A stretch of DNA of 64,000 nucleotides. It comes from Oscillospiraceae bacterium (GTDB lineage Bacteria > Bacillota > Clostridia > Oscillospirales > Ruminococcaceae). Numbering within the stretch: position 1 is the stretch's first letter; each line of letters opens with the position of its first letter. The notes beneath the pieces were generated by a model. It did not search any database, was not told the DNA's origin, and worked only from the letters and a program-made list of their open reading frames with translations. The position numbers and the translations under genes are program-made. Shown here piece after piece: positions 47,597-56,514 of the stretch. The stretch covers positions 46,209 through 110,208 of the forward strand of contig SFFJ01000002.1 of the NCBI GenBank assembly GCA_004557855.1. The letters run 5' to 3'.

Positions 47597-48628
47597 ATGG
47601 AGCTGGATCCGAGAAAGAGCAGGATCCTTACCTGCGTGGTGGAAAGCTACATCCGGACCGGTGAACCCATCGGCTCCAAGATGATCGCCGCCATGCTGGA
47701 GGACACCGTTTCCTCCGCTACCGTCCGCAATGATCTGGCCTACCTCGGCGAGCAGGGCTACATCGAGCAGCCCCATACCTCCGCCGGACGTATCCCCACC
47801 CACCGCGGACTGCGCTACTACCTCGATCACCTGATGATCCCGCAGCCGCTGGAGCAAGCCACCCGCAGCGAGATCGACGCCTTGTTTAACTACTGCGACC
47901 CCGACCCCGACCGGGTACTGGAGGGCGCCGCCCGGATGCTAGCGAAGGAAACTGGCTGCTATGCCCTTTCCACCACCATCTCCCGGGAAAGCCTGTTCGT
48001 CAAGCGCATCGAGATCATCCCGGCCACGGCCCATACCGTCGTCATCCTGCTGCTGTGCAGCAACGGCATGGTGAAAAATAAGGTCTGCCGGGTCAAATTC
48101 GAGCTGACCCCCAATGTAGTGGATTTCTTCCAGAGCTTCGCCAACGGCCGACTGGCCGGGCGCAGCCTCAATGAGATCACCGCCCAGTACATCAATTCGA
48201 TGGCCTTTACATTGGGCGAGCACACCGACATTTTTGCGCCGCTGCTGGCCGCCATTTACGAGCTGTGCCGTGAGGCCTGCGAGGGCGCCCTGTACCGCAG
48301 CGGCACCGGGAACCTGCTGCAGCACCCGGAGCTGCGAAGCGTTGCCGACCGGCTGTACCGGCTGCTCGATTCCCGTGAGGAGATGCTGCGGCTCATCGGC
48401 AGCCGCCAGAATGATGTTTTCGTCAGCGTGGGGCGGGAAAACGCCCGTTCCGAGATGGAGAATTCCTCGATGATCGTAGCCCGCTACCGCATCGGTGAGG
48501 ATTCCATCGGCGCACTGGGGCTGGTCGGCCCCGTCCGGATGGACTATGCCCGGCTCATTCCCCATGTAGAATATTTTGCAAATCTGTTGAGCCGAATGCT
48601 CAGCGATACCCTGAATAACGGCCTGTGA
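47597..48628 (+). CDS. hrcA: heat-inducible repressor HrcA
   Basis: This 343-residue repressor has an N-terminal winged helix (SSATVRNDLAYLGEQGYIEQPHTSAGR, about 39-65). The C-terminal GAF-like dimer domain ends GPVRMDYARLIPHVEYFANLLS. It binds the CIRCE element 16 bases upstream of its own start and controls the chaperone genes behind it. AAAGGAGGG precedes the ATG. grpE follows after 22 bases. Confidence 0.97.
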   Translation: MELDPRKSRILTCVVESYIRTGEPIGSKMIAAMLEDTVSSATVRNDLAYLGEQGYIEQPHTSAGRIPTHRGLRYYLDHLMIPQPLEQATRSEIDALFNYCDPDPDRVLEGAARMLAKETGCYALSTTISRESLFVKRIEIIPATAHTVVILLLCSNGMVKNKVCRVKFELTPNVVDFFQSFANGRLAGRSLNEITAQYINSMAFTLGEHTDIFAPLLAAIYELCREACEGALYRSGTGNLLQHPELRSVADRLYRLLDSREEMLRLIGSRQNDVFVSVGRENARSEMENSSMIVARYRIGEDSIGALGLVGPVRMDYARLIPHVEYFANLLSRMLSDTLNNGL

Positions 48629-48650
48629 GCCGTGAAAGGAGCGAGACCCC

Positions 48651-49214
48651 GTGGATCAGGAAAAGAAAACCGCCGCCCCCGAGGAGGAGCTGATGGCCGA
48701 GGAGACCGCCGAAGCGGCCGCCGAGGAAAAGGCCCCCGAGGACAAAAAGGCGAAGAAGAAAAAGAGCAAGGAAGCCGAGGCGCTGGAGCAGTGCGAGGCC
48801 GAAAAGAAGGAGCTGGAGGATCGATACCTGCGCCTGATGGCCGAGTACGATAACTACCGCCGCCGCACCCAGAAGGAACGGGATAACATCTACCCCGACG
48901 CGGTGGCCGATACCCTGAAGGAGCTGCTGCCCCTTTTGGATAACCTGCAAAGAGCGCTGGAGACCCCCTGTGCCGATGAAAGCTATATCACCGGCATCCG
49001 GATGATCCAAACCGGCTTTGAGGAATACCTCAAGCGGATGGGCGTGGAAGCCTTCGGCAAGGCCGGCGACCCCTTCGACCCCAACCTGCACAATGCCGTC
49101 ATGCACATCGAGGATGAAAGCCTTGGTAAGAATGTGGTGGCGCAGGTCTTCCAAAGCGGCTACCGCCGCGGAGACCGCATCCTGCGGCACGCCATGGTGC
49201 AGCAGGCCAACTAA
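48651..49214 (+). CDS. grpE: nucleotide exchange factor GrpE
   Basis: This 187-residue protein releases ADP from DnaK. A Glu/Lys-rich N-terminus leads into a coiled coil with EYDNYRRRTQKERDN (about 64-78), and a C-terminal beta domain ends FQSGYRRGDRILRHAMV. It starts with GTG, 10 bases after GAAAGGA; no ATG fits better. It lies between hrcA and dnaK. Confidence 0.96.
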   Translation: MDQEKKTAAPEEELMAEETAEAAAEEKAPEDKKAKKKKSKEAEALEQCEAEKKELEDRYLRLMAEYDNYRRRTQKERDNIYPDAVADTLKELLPLLDNLQRALETPCADESYITGIRMIQTGFEEYLKRMGVEAFGKAGDPFDPNLHNAVMHIEDESLGKNVVAQVFQSGYRRGDRILRHAMVQQAN

Positions 49215-49280
49215 AACCGTCAGCAATTTTAATTCACATAAATAATCCAAATCAAGAGTAATATTCGGGAGGAATAGATT

Positions 49281-51119
49281 ATGAGTAAGATTATCGGCAT
49301 CGACCTTGGTACCACCAATTCCTGCGTAGCAGTAATGGAAGGCGGCGAAGCCGTCGTCATCCCCAACAGCGAGGGCGCACGTACCACCCCCTCTGTTGTA
49401 GCATTCAAAGACAATGAGCGGCTGGTAGGCCAGGTGGCAAAGCGCCAGGCCATCACCAACCCCGATAAGACCATTTCGTCCATCAAGCGCCACATGGGCA
49501 CCGATTACAAGGTGAACATCGACGGCAAGCAGTACACCCCGCAGGAGATCTCCGCAATGATCCTGCAGAAGCTGAAGACCGATGCAGAAGCCTATTTGGG
49601 CGAGAAGGTCACCGAAGCGGTCATCACCGTTCCCGCCTACTTCACCGATGCCCAGCGTCAGGCCACCAAGGACGCCGGCAAGATTGCCGGTCTGGAGGTC
49701 AAGCGTATCATCAATGAGCCGACTGCGGCTGCCCTTGCCTACGGCATCGATAAGGAAAGCGAGCAGAAGATCATGGTCTACGACCTCGGCGGCGGCACCT
49801 TCGATGTTTCCATCATCGAAATGGGCGACGGCGTACAGGAGGTTCTGGCGACCGCCGGCAACAACCACCTCGGCGGCGATGACTTCGATGAGCGTCTGCT
49901 CAACTACATGGCAGATGACTTCCAGAAGACCAACGGCATCGACCTGCGTAAGGATAAGATGGCCCTGCAGCGCCTGAAAGAAGCGGCCGAAAAGGCAAAA
50001 TGCGACCTTTCCGGCATGACCCAGACCAATGTGAACCTGCCCTTCATCACGGCGGATTCCTCCGGCCCCAAGCACTTTGATATGACCATCACCCGTGCGA
50101 AATTCAATGAGCTGACCGCCGACCTGGTGGAAGCCACCATGGGTCCCGTCCGCAATGCCCTTTCCGATGCGGGCCTGAAGCCTGCCGATATCGGCAAGGT
50201 GCTGCTGGTAGGCGGCTCCACCCGTATTCCCGCCGTCCAGGAGGCCGTTAAGAGCTTCATGGGCAAGGAGCCCTTCAAGGGCATCAACCCCGATGAGTGC
50301 GTAGCCCTCGGCGCCGCACTGCAGGGCGGTGTTCTTACCGGTGATGTAAAGGGCCTGCTGCTGCTGGATGTTACCCCGCTGTCCCTGGGCGTTGAGACCC
50401 TGGGCGGCGTGATGACCAAGGTCATCGAGCGCAACACCACCATCCCCACCAAGAAGACCCAGATCTTCACCACCCCCGCCGACGGCCAGACCACCGTTGA
50501 GGTGCATGTGCTGCAGGGCGAGCGTGAAATGGCAGCCGACAACAAGACCCTCGGCAACTTCCAGCTGACCGGTATCCCGGCGGCTCCCCGCGGTGTCCCG
50601 CAGATCGAAGTGACCTTTGATATCGACGCCAACGGCATCGTCCATGTTTCCGCCAAGGACCTCGGTTCCGGCAAGGAGACCGGTATCACCATTACCTCCT
50701 CCACCAACATGAACAAGGACGACGTAGAGCGTGCCGTGAAGGAAGCCGAGCAGTACGCCGCCGAGGATAAGAAGCGCCGTGAGGCCATCGATACCCGCAA
50801 TAACGCCGACCAGATCGTCTACCAGACCGAAAAGACGGTGAAGGACCTGGGCGACAAGATCTCCGCTGACGACAAGGCGACCATCGAGAAAAAGACCGAG
50901 GCCGTAAAGGAAGCGCTGAAGGGCACCGATGATGAGATGATCAAGGCGGCCACCGATGACCTGGCCAAGGTCTCCATGGAGATCTTCGGCAAGGTATATC
51001 AGGCGAATGCCGGTGCTGCCGGCGGTGCGGCCCCCGATATGGGCGGTGCTGCCGATGCAGGGGCTGCCCCCGATGACGGCGTGGTAGACGCCGATTACCG
51101 CGAGGTAGACGATAACTGA
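49281..51119 (+). CDS. dnaK: molecular chaperone DnaK (Hsp70)
   Basis: This 612-residue Hsp70 begins KIIGIDLGTTNSCVAV. It has YDLGGGTFDVSI for phosphate binding and the linker DVTPLSLGVETLGG, with the substrate domain after about residue 365. It ends in a Gly/Ala-rich tail and the EEVDxxx-like VDDN. The N-terminal subdomain lacks the long insertion of Gram-negative DnaK, as is usual in Gram-positive bacteria. GGGAGGAA precedes the ATG. Confidence 0.98.
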   Translation: MSKIIGIDLGTTNSCVAVMEGGEAVVIPNSEGARTTPSVVAFKDNERLVGQVAKRQAITNPDKTISSIKRHMGTDYKVNIDGKQYTPQEISAMILQKLKTDAEAYLGEKVTEAVITVPAYFTDAQRQATKDAGKIAGLEVKRIINEPTAAALAYGIDKESEQKIMVYDLGGGTFDVSIIEMGDGVQEVLATAGNNHLGGDDFDERLLNYMADDFQKTNGIDLRKDKMALQRLKEAAEKAKCDLSGMTQTNVNLPFITADSSGPKHFDMTITRAKFNELTADLVEATMGPVRNALSDAGLKPADIGKVLLVGGSTRIPAVQEAVKSFMGKEPFKGINPDECVALGAALQGGVLTGDVKGLLLLDVTPLSLGVETLGGVMTKVIERNTTIPTKKTQIFTTPADGQTTVEVHVLQGEREMAADNKTLGNFQLTGIPAAPRGVPQIEVTFDIDANGIVHVSAKDLGSGKETGITITSSTNMNKDDVERAVKEAEQYAAEDKKRREAIDTRNNADQIVYQTEKTVKDLGDKISADDKATIEKKTEAVKEALKGTDDEMIKAATDDLAKVSMEIFGKVYQANAGAAGGAAPDMGGAADAGAAPDDGVVDADYREVDDN

Positions 51120-51205
51120 TAACAGCTAGTAATAGGGCGCGCAGCGGCAGGATTGCTACTGCGCTGCCTTCGCCTAAATAAAACCACGCTGCAAAAGGGC
51201 GGGTA

Positions 51206-51239
51206 CGGCTGCGGGCAGTCCCGCCCCGCAGCCGGTTTT
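51206..51239 (+). terminator. possible partial terminator between dnaK and dnaJ
   Basis: CGGCTGCGGG and CCCGCAGCCG pair perfectly, followed by GTTTTG. The short T-run suggests attenuation rather than full stop; it could lower dnaJ relative to dnaK. Confidence 0.5.
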
Positions 51240-51309
51240 GGGCGAAGGTACCACTTGCAGAGGATAAAGCGATTTTCTCTGCATGATCCTGCGATAAAGG
51301 GTGAGTAAA

Positions 51310-52491
51310 TTGGCAGAGAAAAGAGATTACTATGAAGTGCTGGGCCTGCAAAAGGGCGCCGGCGATGATGAAATAAAAAAGGCGTTCCGCCAGCTGGCGA
51401 AGAAATACCACCCCGACCTGAACCCCGGCGATAAGGAGGCCGAGACCAAGTTCAAGGAGGTCAACGAGGCGTACGAGGTGCTTTCCGATAAGGAGAAGCG
51501 CCAGCGGTACGACCAGTTCGGCTTTGCCGGGGTAGACCCCAGCTATGGCGCAGGCGCCCCCGGCGGTGCCGGTGGTGCCGGCGGGTTCGGCGGCTTTGGC
51601 GGGTTCGGCGATCTCGGTGACCTCTTCGGAGATATCTTCGGCGGAGGCGGCGGGTTCGGCGGCTTCGGCGGCGGCCGGGTACGGGACCCCAACGGGCCCA
51701 TTCGCGGCGAGCACCGTGAGGCGCAGATCACCGTTTCCTTTATGGAGGCGGTGAAGGGCTGCACCCGTGAGATCAAGGTTGCCCGGCTGGAAAACTGCAG
51801 CGAATGCGGCGGCTCCGGCGCCAAAAAGGGCACCAGCCCCGAGATCTGCCCTGACTGTCACGGCACCGGCCAGGTAACGGTACGGCGGCAGACTGCCATC
51901 GGCGTGATGCAGATGCAGCAGCCCTGCGCCCGCTGCGGCGGCCGGGGTCGAATCATCAAGGAGCCCTGCCCCAAGTGCGGCGGCAAGGGCCGCGTGAAGG
52001 TCAATAAGACCGTAACGGTGAATATCCCCGCCGGGATCGATGACGGCCAGACCGTAGCGGTACGGGGGCAGGGGGACGGCGGCCGCAACGGCGGCCCCGC
52101 CGGTGACCTGCGGGTGCTGGTGAATGTCCGTCCCGACCCGCTGTTTGAGCGTGACGGCTATGATATCTGGTGCGAGATCCCCATTACCTTTGCGCAGGCG
52201 GCCATGGGCGATGATATTATCGTCCCCACGGTGGACGGCAAGGTGAGCTACCACGTGCCGGAGGGTACCCAAAGCGGGATGGTGTTCCGTCTGCGGGATA
52301 AGGGCGTGCCCGCTCTGAACGGCCGCGGCCGCGGTGACCAGTATGTGCGGGTCGTGGTGGAGGTCCCCAAGGGACTGAACAAGGCGCAGAAGGATAAGCT
52401 GCGGGAATTTGACGCCGCGCTGGGCGAAAAGAACTACCAGAAGCGCAAGGGCTTTACCGAGCGCCTGCGGGACCGCTTCAGCGATAAGTAA
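51310..52491 (+). CDS. dnaJ: chaperone DnaJ (Hsp40)
   Basis: This 393-residue protein has a J domain with the HPD triad in KYHPDLN (about 30-36). A Gly/Phe-rich region (about 75-120) precedes a zinc domain with four repeats, CSECGGSG, CPDCHGTG, CARCGGRG and CPKCGGKG. Two beta-barrel substrate domains follow. TTG 51310 was chosen because it gives the usual MAEKRDYYEVLG and lies nine bases after AAAGG; GTG 51301 lies directly against it. It is the last gene of the hrcA operon. Confidence 0.96.
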   Translation: MAEKRDYYEVLGLQKGAGDDEIKKAFRQLAKKYHPDLNPGDKEAETKFKEVNEAYEVLSDKEKRQRYDQFGFAGVDPSYGAGAPGGAGGAGGFGGFGGFGDLGDLFGDIFGGGGGFGGFGGGRVRDPNGPIRGEHREAQITVSFMEAVKGCTREIKVARLENCSECGGSGAKKGTSPEICPDCHGTGQVTVRRQTAIGVMQMQQPCARCGGRGRIIKEPCPKCGGKGRVKVNKTVTVNIPAGIDDGQTVAVRGQGDGGRNGGPAGDLRVLVNVRPDPLFERDGYDIWCEIPITFAQAAMGDDIIVPTVDGKVSYHVPEGTQSGMVFRLRDKGVPALNGRGRGDQYVRVVVEVPKGLNKAQKDKLREFDAALGEKNYQKRKGFTERLRDRFSDK

Positions 52492-52495
52492 ACAA

Positions 52496-52530
52496 AAAGG
52501 GAGAGCCTGTGAGGGCTCTCCCTTTTCGGG
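52496..52530 (+). terminator. terminator of the hrcA-dnaJ operon
   Basis: AAAGGGAGAGCC pairs with GGCTCTCCCTTT around a short loop, followed by T residues. Confidence 0.92.
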
Positions 52531-52564
52531 CTTTCGGGGGGCTTGCGAAGGGGGAGGGGGTAGA

Positions 52565-52647
52565 GCGCCCGCAGGGCAAACCGTCCGCAGGACGGTTTCG
52601 GCGGCGGAGCCGCCGGTTCCGGCGAAGCCGGAACGCCCTGCGGGCGC
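52565..52647 (+). repeat. GNA-hairpin cluster 19
   Basis: Outer 13-base arms (52565-52577, 52635-52647) enclose hairpins with GCA, GGA and GAA loops. It is one of the clearest copies, with three loop types in a row. It lies between converging genes. Confidence 0.9.
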
Positions 52648-52659
52648 CCGGGGGCCGGC

Positions 52660-53739
52660 CTACATGTCCTCCGCCAGCTTTTGCAGCAGGCCGTCCGCCA
52701 GCCGGTCCACCGCGGCAAAATCGGTCGCCCCGATGTAGATACTTTCCAGGCGGTCATGCTGCCGGTGTGCCGCCGCCATGCACAGCCCCGCCTGCCGCAG
52801 CAGCGTGTCGGCGGTCTTTTGCAAAAAGCGCAGCCGCACCCGCCGGACTTTTAGCGCGGCCTTGTCGGTAAAGCGCTCCGCGCGGATAATTTTCCCGCCC
52901 GGCGGCAGGGGATGCAGGCCGTTGCGGGTGACAAATGCCACCCCGGCCTCCGGGAGCAGCAGGTGGTCAAGCTTTTCGGGGGAGAGGGGGCAGGGGCAGG
53001 CGATGACGGCACAGCCCCGCCCGGCGGCTTCCTCCCGCAGCAGGGAGAGCAGCTGCGCCGCCACCGCCCCGTGGGGATCTTCGATGCAGTAGACCCGGCT
53101 GCAAAGTGCCGGGATCGTCTCATGGAACATAACCTGCCCCCGGTCTGTTACTGCGGAAAGCAGCCGCAGCTCCTCCCGCCCCGGGGTCCCCGAACGGGGC
53201 AGTTCACGGTCGGCCAGACGCCGGGCATATTGCGAGAGCTTTTCCCGCAGCAGTGTTTCCGCTGCCAGCCGCCGGGCTTCCCCCAGCAGGGCGCCCGCCC
53301 CCGAAAGGAACCGCACCGCCTGCCGGTGCAGTCCGCCGATCTCCTCCCCCAATGTGACGATTTCCTCCCGCCGGGCCCGCAGGATGTCCTCATTCCAGCA
53401 GCCGCACAGCGAAAAGGGCTGCTCCACCGCACCGGGGAACTGCGGCTCCAGCGCATGGGGCGGGGTGGCGTCCAGCAGTACGGTTTTTGTTTTCGGCAGG
53501 ATGACCCCATCCAGGCTGGCGGCGTCGGAAGAGCAGAAAATTTCCTCCACCGGCTGCCCGCGGCGCTGCGCCAGCCGTGCCACCCGTTTCATCACGGTGG
53601 ACTTGCCGGTGCCGGGGCCGCCCTTGATGAGGATGCAGCGCCAACCGGCGGCGGGGAGGGTGAACTGCTCGAACAGTGAATAGAACCCGTTTTGGGAATT
53701 GCAGCCCAGAAACCAGCGGCAGGGGACGGTTTTTTCCAT
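52660..53739 (-). CDS. P-loop ATPase of the PRK06851 type, unknown role
   Basis: This 359-residue protein has the P-loop KGGPGTGKST (about 39-48) after the family start FLGCNSQNGFYSLFEQF. Later motifs include CSSDAASLDGVILP and LLDATPPHALEP, the central region of a family common in clostridia. Known members are uncharacterised; an NTPase role is all that can be said. AAAGGAGC precedes the ATG. It stands alone between the dnaJ and UDG genes. Confidence 0.82.
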   Translation of the reverse strand: MEKTVPCRWFLGCNSQNGFYSLFEQFTLPAAGWRCILIKGGPGTGKSTVMKRVARLAQRRGQPVEEIFCSSDAASLDGVILPKTKTVLLDATPPHALEPQFPGAVEQPFSLCGCWNEDILRARREEIVTLGEEIGGLHRQAVRFLSGAGALLGEARRLAAETLLREKLSQYARRLADRELPRSGTPGREELRLLSAVTDRGQVMFHETIPALCSRVYCIEDPHGAVAAQLLSLLREEAAGRGCAVIACPCPLSPEKLDHLLLPEAGVAFVTRNGLHPLPPGGKIIRAERFTDKAALKVRRVRLRFLQKTADTLLRQAGLCMAAAHRQHDRLESIYIGATDFAAVDRLADGLLQKLAEDM

Positions 53740-53836
53740 AAAAATTGCTCCTTTCGGCGGGCGGATGCATGCCCCGCTGCTGCCATTCTATGCCGGTGCG
53801 GCAAAGGGGTGCGGGGGAGCCGGTGCGGGGAGGGAG

Positions 53837-53927
53837 CGGGCCGCAGGCCGCCCGCCGCCCCCGGCGGCGGGCGCGCGGGCTCCGCCCGCGCCGGCGGTGC
53901 CTGCGGCACCGCCGGGCCTGCGGCCCG
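53837..53927 (-). repeat. GNA-hairpin cluster 20
   Basis: Outer arms (53837-53849, 53915-53927) enclose hairpins with CCC, TCC and TGC loops (two of three are GNA on the minus strand). A TCTGCAAGGGGCAGG head lies on the minus-strand 5' side at about 53932-53946. Confidence 0.82.
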
Positions 53928-53984
53928 GATGCCTGCCCCTTGCAGAGGCTTCCCGAGGGGGCGCCTGCCCCATACACAAGCCCG

Positions 53985-54014
53985 CAAAAAAAGAGGAGCC
54001 CTTCGGCTCCCCCT
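53985..54014 (-). terminator. terminator of the UDG gene
   Basis: On the minus strand GGAGCC pairs with GGCTCC around GAAG, followed by TCTTTTTTT. Confidence 0.85.
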
Positions 54015-54024
54015 TAAAATGTGA

Positions 54025-54591
54025 TCAGATTTTGATGCCCAGCTCCGCTATCTTATCCCGCAGCGAAAGAAAATCCGCAAAGCCGTTCTGGGTGTTGGCG
54101 GGGTTGCGCAGCAGTGCCGCCGGGTGGAAGGTCCCCATCATCCAAACGCCGTTCTTCTCCACCCATTCCCCGTGCTGGCGGGTCACCTTATAGTCCGGCT
54201 GGATGAGCGTCATGGCAGCAATGCGCCCCACGCAAACGATGATCTTCGGGCGGATGAGGGCCACCTGATTGCGCAGGTACCCGATGCAGGCGGCGATCTC
54301 CTCCCCGGCCGGGTCGCGGTTTTGCGGCGGGCGGCATTTTACGATATTTGCGATGTAAACATTGCGGCTGCGGTCCAGCCCGATGTAGTTCATCATCTTA
54401 TCCATCAGTTGGCCGCTGCGCCCCACAAAGGGCTCGCCCTGCTCGTCCTCGTGCTGGCCCGGCCCCTCCCCGATGAACATGACCTCGGCGGTGGGCACCC
54501 CCACCCCGAATACCACATTTTTGCGTCCCTCGCACAGCTTGCAGGCGGTGCAGTGCAGCGTCGTTTGCGTCAGGGTATCCCAGTCCATCAT
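54025..54591 (-). CDS. type-4 (4Fe-4S) uracil-DNA glycosylase
   Basis: This 188-residue enzyme removes uracil from DNA. CTACKLCEGRKNVVFG (about 14-29) supplies two cluster cysteines, and the later cysteines lie in VKCRPPQNRDP and the ACI region. GEGPGQHEDEQGEPFVGRSG (about 41-60) is motif A, and HPAALLR near residue 160 is motif B. It starts at 54591, eight bases after AAAGGAGG; the next codon is also ATG. It diverges from pduL and shares a -35 box with it. Confidence 0.95.
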   Translation of the reverse strand: MMDWDTLTQTTLHCTACKLCEGRKNVVFGVGVPTAEVMFIGEGPGQHEDEQGEPFVGRSGQLMDKMMNYIGLDRSRNVYIANIVKCRPPQNRDPAGEEIAACIGYLRNQVALIRPKIIVCVGRIAAMTLIQPDYKVTRQHGEWVEKNGVWMMGTFHPAALLRNPANTQNGFADFLSLRDKIAELGIKI

Positions 54592-54631
54592 GGGTGCGTC
54601 CTCCTTTGGGCGAATTATCGTGGTTTTCCCC

Positions 54632-54682
54632 ATTATAACAGAAAAATTGACCCTTTGCAAAACCCGTTTGCGGTGCTATAAT
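54632..54682. promoter_or_regulatory. back-to-back promoters sharing one palindromic -35
   Basis: TTGCAA (54655-54660) is its own reverse complement. It has TATAAT 16 bases downstream on the plus strand (54677-54682, pduL) and TATAAT 17 bases away on the minus strand (ATTATA at 54632-54637, UDG). Only one RNA polymerase could bind at a time. Confidence 0.75.
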
Positions 54683-54756
54683 AAAATAGAAATATTTAAG
54701 AAAGGCTCTGCCTTTTCCCAAAGCGGAAAGGGCACCGTTAAGGAGGCAATCCCACC

Positions 54757-55329
54757 ATGGCAAAAGTATTAGTAGAAACGTCCGCCCGTCACCTGCACCT
54801 GACGCAGGAGGATCTGGAGACCCTGTTCGGCAAGGGCTTCGAGCTGACCTTCAAAAAGGCGCTTTCCCAGCCGGGACAGTTTGCCACCAATGAAAAAGTC
54901 GAGGTCATCGGCCCCAAAAAATCGATGGGGATGATCTCTGTTCTGGGGCCGGTGCGCCGCTATACCCAGGTGGAGCTTTCCATGACCGACGCCCGTTCCA
55001 TCGGCATCGCCCCGTTCGTCCGGGAGTCCGGCGATCTGGACGGCACCCCCGGCTGCCGTCTGGTCGGCCCCAAGGGGGAGATCGAACTGAAGGAGGGCGT
55101 GATCGTTGCCAAGCGCCACATCCACTTCACCCCCGAGGACGGCGAGAAGTTCGGCGTCAAGGATAAGCAGATCGTGCAGCTGGCCATTGAAAGCAACGGC
55201 CGCAGCCTGGTATTCGGCGACGTCGTCTGCCGCGTGACCCCCACCGCCGGTACCGCCTGCCATCTGGATACCGATGAAGCCAACGCCGCCGGCTGCTCCG
55301 GTGAGGTTTACGGCGAAGTCATTCTGTAA
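54757..55329 (+). CDS. pduL: PduL-type phosphate acyltransferase
   Basis: This 190-residue protein is of the PduL fold, which converts acyl-CoA and phosphate to acyl-phosphate. Two PduL beta-barrels are seen, each with a histidine zinc motif: SARHLHLT (9-16) and AKRHIHFTPED (about 117-127). It lacks the N-terminal microcompartment peptide and no shell gene is nearby, so it is probably cytosolic and replaces Pta in acetate formation. TAAGGAGG precedes the ATG. Confidence 0.95.
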   Translation: MAKVLVETSARHLHLTQEDLETLFGKGFELTFKKALSQPGQFATNEKVEVIGPKKSMGMISVLGPVRRYTQVELSMTDARSIGIAPFVRESGDLDGTPGCRLVGPKGEIELKEGVIVAKRHIHFTPEDGEKFGVKDKQIVQLAIESNGRSLVFGDVVCRVTPTAGTACHLDTDEANAAGCSGEVYGEVIL

Positions 55330-55341
55330 TTTTGTCCGCAG

Positions 55342-55372
55342 GACGGCAGACCCCCATAGTCTGCCGTCTTTT
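55342..55372 (+). terminator. pduL terminator
   Basis: GACGGCAGAC and GTCTGCCGTC pair around a seven-base loop, followed by TTTTG. Confidence 0.9.
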
Positions 55373-55444
55373 GCAAAAGGCCCTCCGAACCGGGCATATC
55401 GGCCGGGACGGGAAAACAAAAAGTGACCGAAAGGAGTTCCCCCT

Positions 55445-56338
55445 ATGGCTACCCTTTTGCAGCTCTGTCAACCCTTCGATCATGCCGTGATGGCGGCGGT
55501 GCAAAGCATCGGCAGCGCCGTGATGGATAAGGTGATGCTGTTCTTCACCTTCTTCGGTGAGGAGACCTGCTGTATCCTGCTGCTGATCGGCGTGTACTGG
55601 TGCTGGAATAAACGGCTGGGCGAATATATGCTGTTCTCCCTGTACACCGCCATGAGCCTTAACGGCCTTATGAAGGATCTGATCTGCCGCCCCCGCCCCT
55701 TCCTCAATGAGAACTTCAGCGACCTGCGCTATGTGAAAACCAAGGGTCTAATGGTGGATACCGAGCATCTTTCCGATTCGTGGTCCTTCCCCAGCGGCCA
55801 CAGCCAGACCGCAGGCAGCATTTACGGCAGCCTGATGAACGGGCGCCGCCCGTGGGTGAAGATCTGCGGTGTGGTCATCATCCTGCTGGTGATGACCTCC
55901 CGGGTGTATCTGGGCGTCCATTACCCCACCGATACCATAGTGGGCGCGGTGCTGGGCCTTTTGTGTGCGTGGGTGTGCGGACTGCTGTTCCGCCGCTTCT
56001 ATCAGCACCGCATCCTGCTGCTGGGCGCTGCTGTGCTGCTTTCCGGCCTCATGCTGCTGGTCAACCCCTCCGGCGACAGCATAAAGACGCTGGCGATGGG
56101 CGTGGGCGCCGTGCTGGGCATGTGGCTGGAGGATGGGCTGGTGGAATTCCGTTCCGCAAACGGGTTCTTCGGCGGGGCGCTGCGGCTGGTGGTGGGCTTT
56201 GTCCTCATCATGGCCATCCGCATCGGCCTGAAGGCCGTGCTGCCCGATATGATGTGGTGCCATGCCCTGCGCTACGGCCTGATGGGCTTCTTTGCCACCT
56301 TCCTGTGGCCGTGGGTCTTTACCAAGCTGGGATTTTAA
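55445..56338 (+). CDS. PAP2-family membrane phosphatase
   Basis: This 297-residue protein has about eight helices. The three PAP2 motifs are KDLICRPRP (about 78-86), SFPSGHS (about 115-121) and SRVYLGVHYPTD (about 152-163). It dephosphorylates a lipid such as undecaprenyl or phosphatidyl phosphate at the outer membrane face. The extra C-terminal helices after motif 3 are longer than in simple members. GAAAGGAG precedes the ATG. Confidence 0.95.
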   Translation: MATLLQLCQPFDHAVMAAVQSIGSAVMDKVMLFFTFFGEETCCILLLIGVYWCWNKRLGEYMLFSLYTAMSLNGLMKDLICRPRPFLNENFSDLRYVKTKGLMVDTEHLSDSWSFPSGHSQTAGSIYGSLMNGRRPWVKICGVVIILLVMTSRVYLGVHYPTDTIVGAVLGLLCAWVCGLLFRRFYQHRILLLGAAVLLSGLMLLVNPSGDSIKTLAMGVGAVLGMWLEDGLVEFRSANGFFGGALRLVVGFVLIMAIRIGLKAVLPDMMWCHALRYGLMGFFATFLWPWVFTKLGF

Positions 56339-56378
56339 GCTTGCCGTTCCTTGCGGCGAGCGCAAAAATGAGCGTGGG

Positions 56379-56470
56379 CTGCGTTGCCCCCTCGAAAGGC
56401 GTAAGCCCGCCTTCGCCGGGCGTGAGCCTTCCTTCGGGCGCTGCCTTGCCCCCGGTTCATTTTTTCCCCC
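56379..56470 (+). repeat. dispersed intergenic repeat, copy C (diverged)
   Basis: It has the same layout as copies A and B: GCCCGCCTTCGCCGGGC flanked by AAGGCGTAAG and GCGTGAGCC where the others have GGCATCAGCC, then a CTTGCCCCC block. It lies between two plus-strand genes. Confidence 0.7.
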
Positions 56471-56514
56471 GCCGCCCTAACATAAACCAATGACCGAAAT
56501 AAGGAGGTAACACC

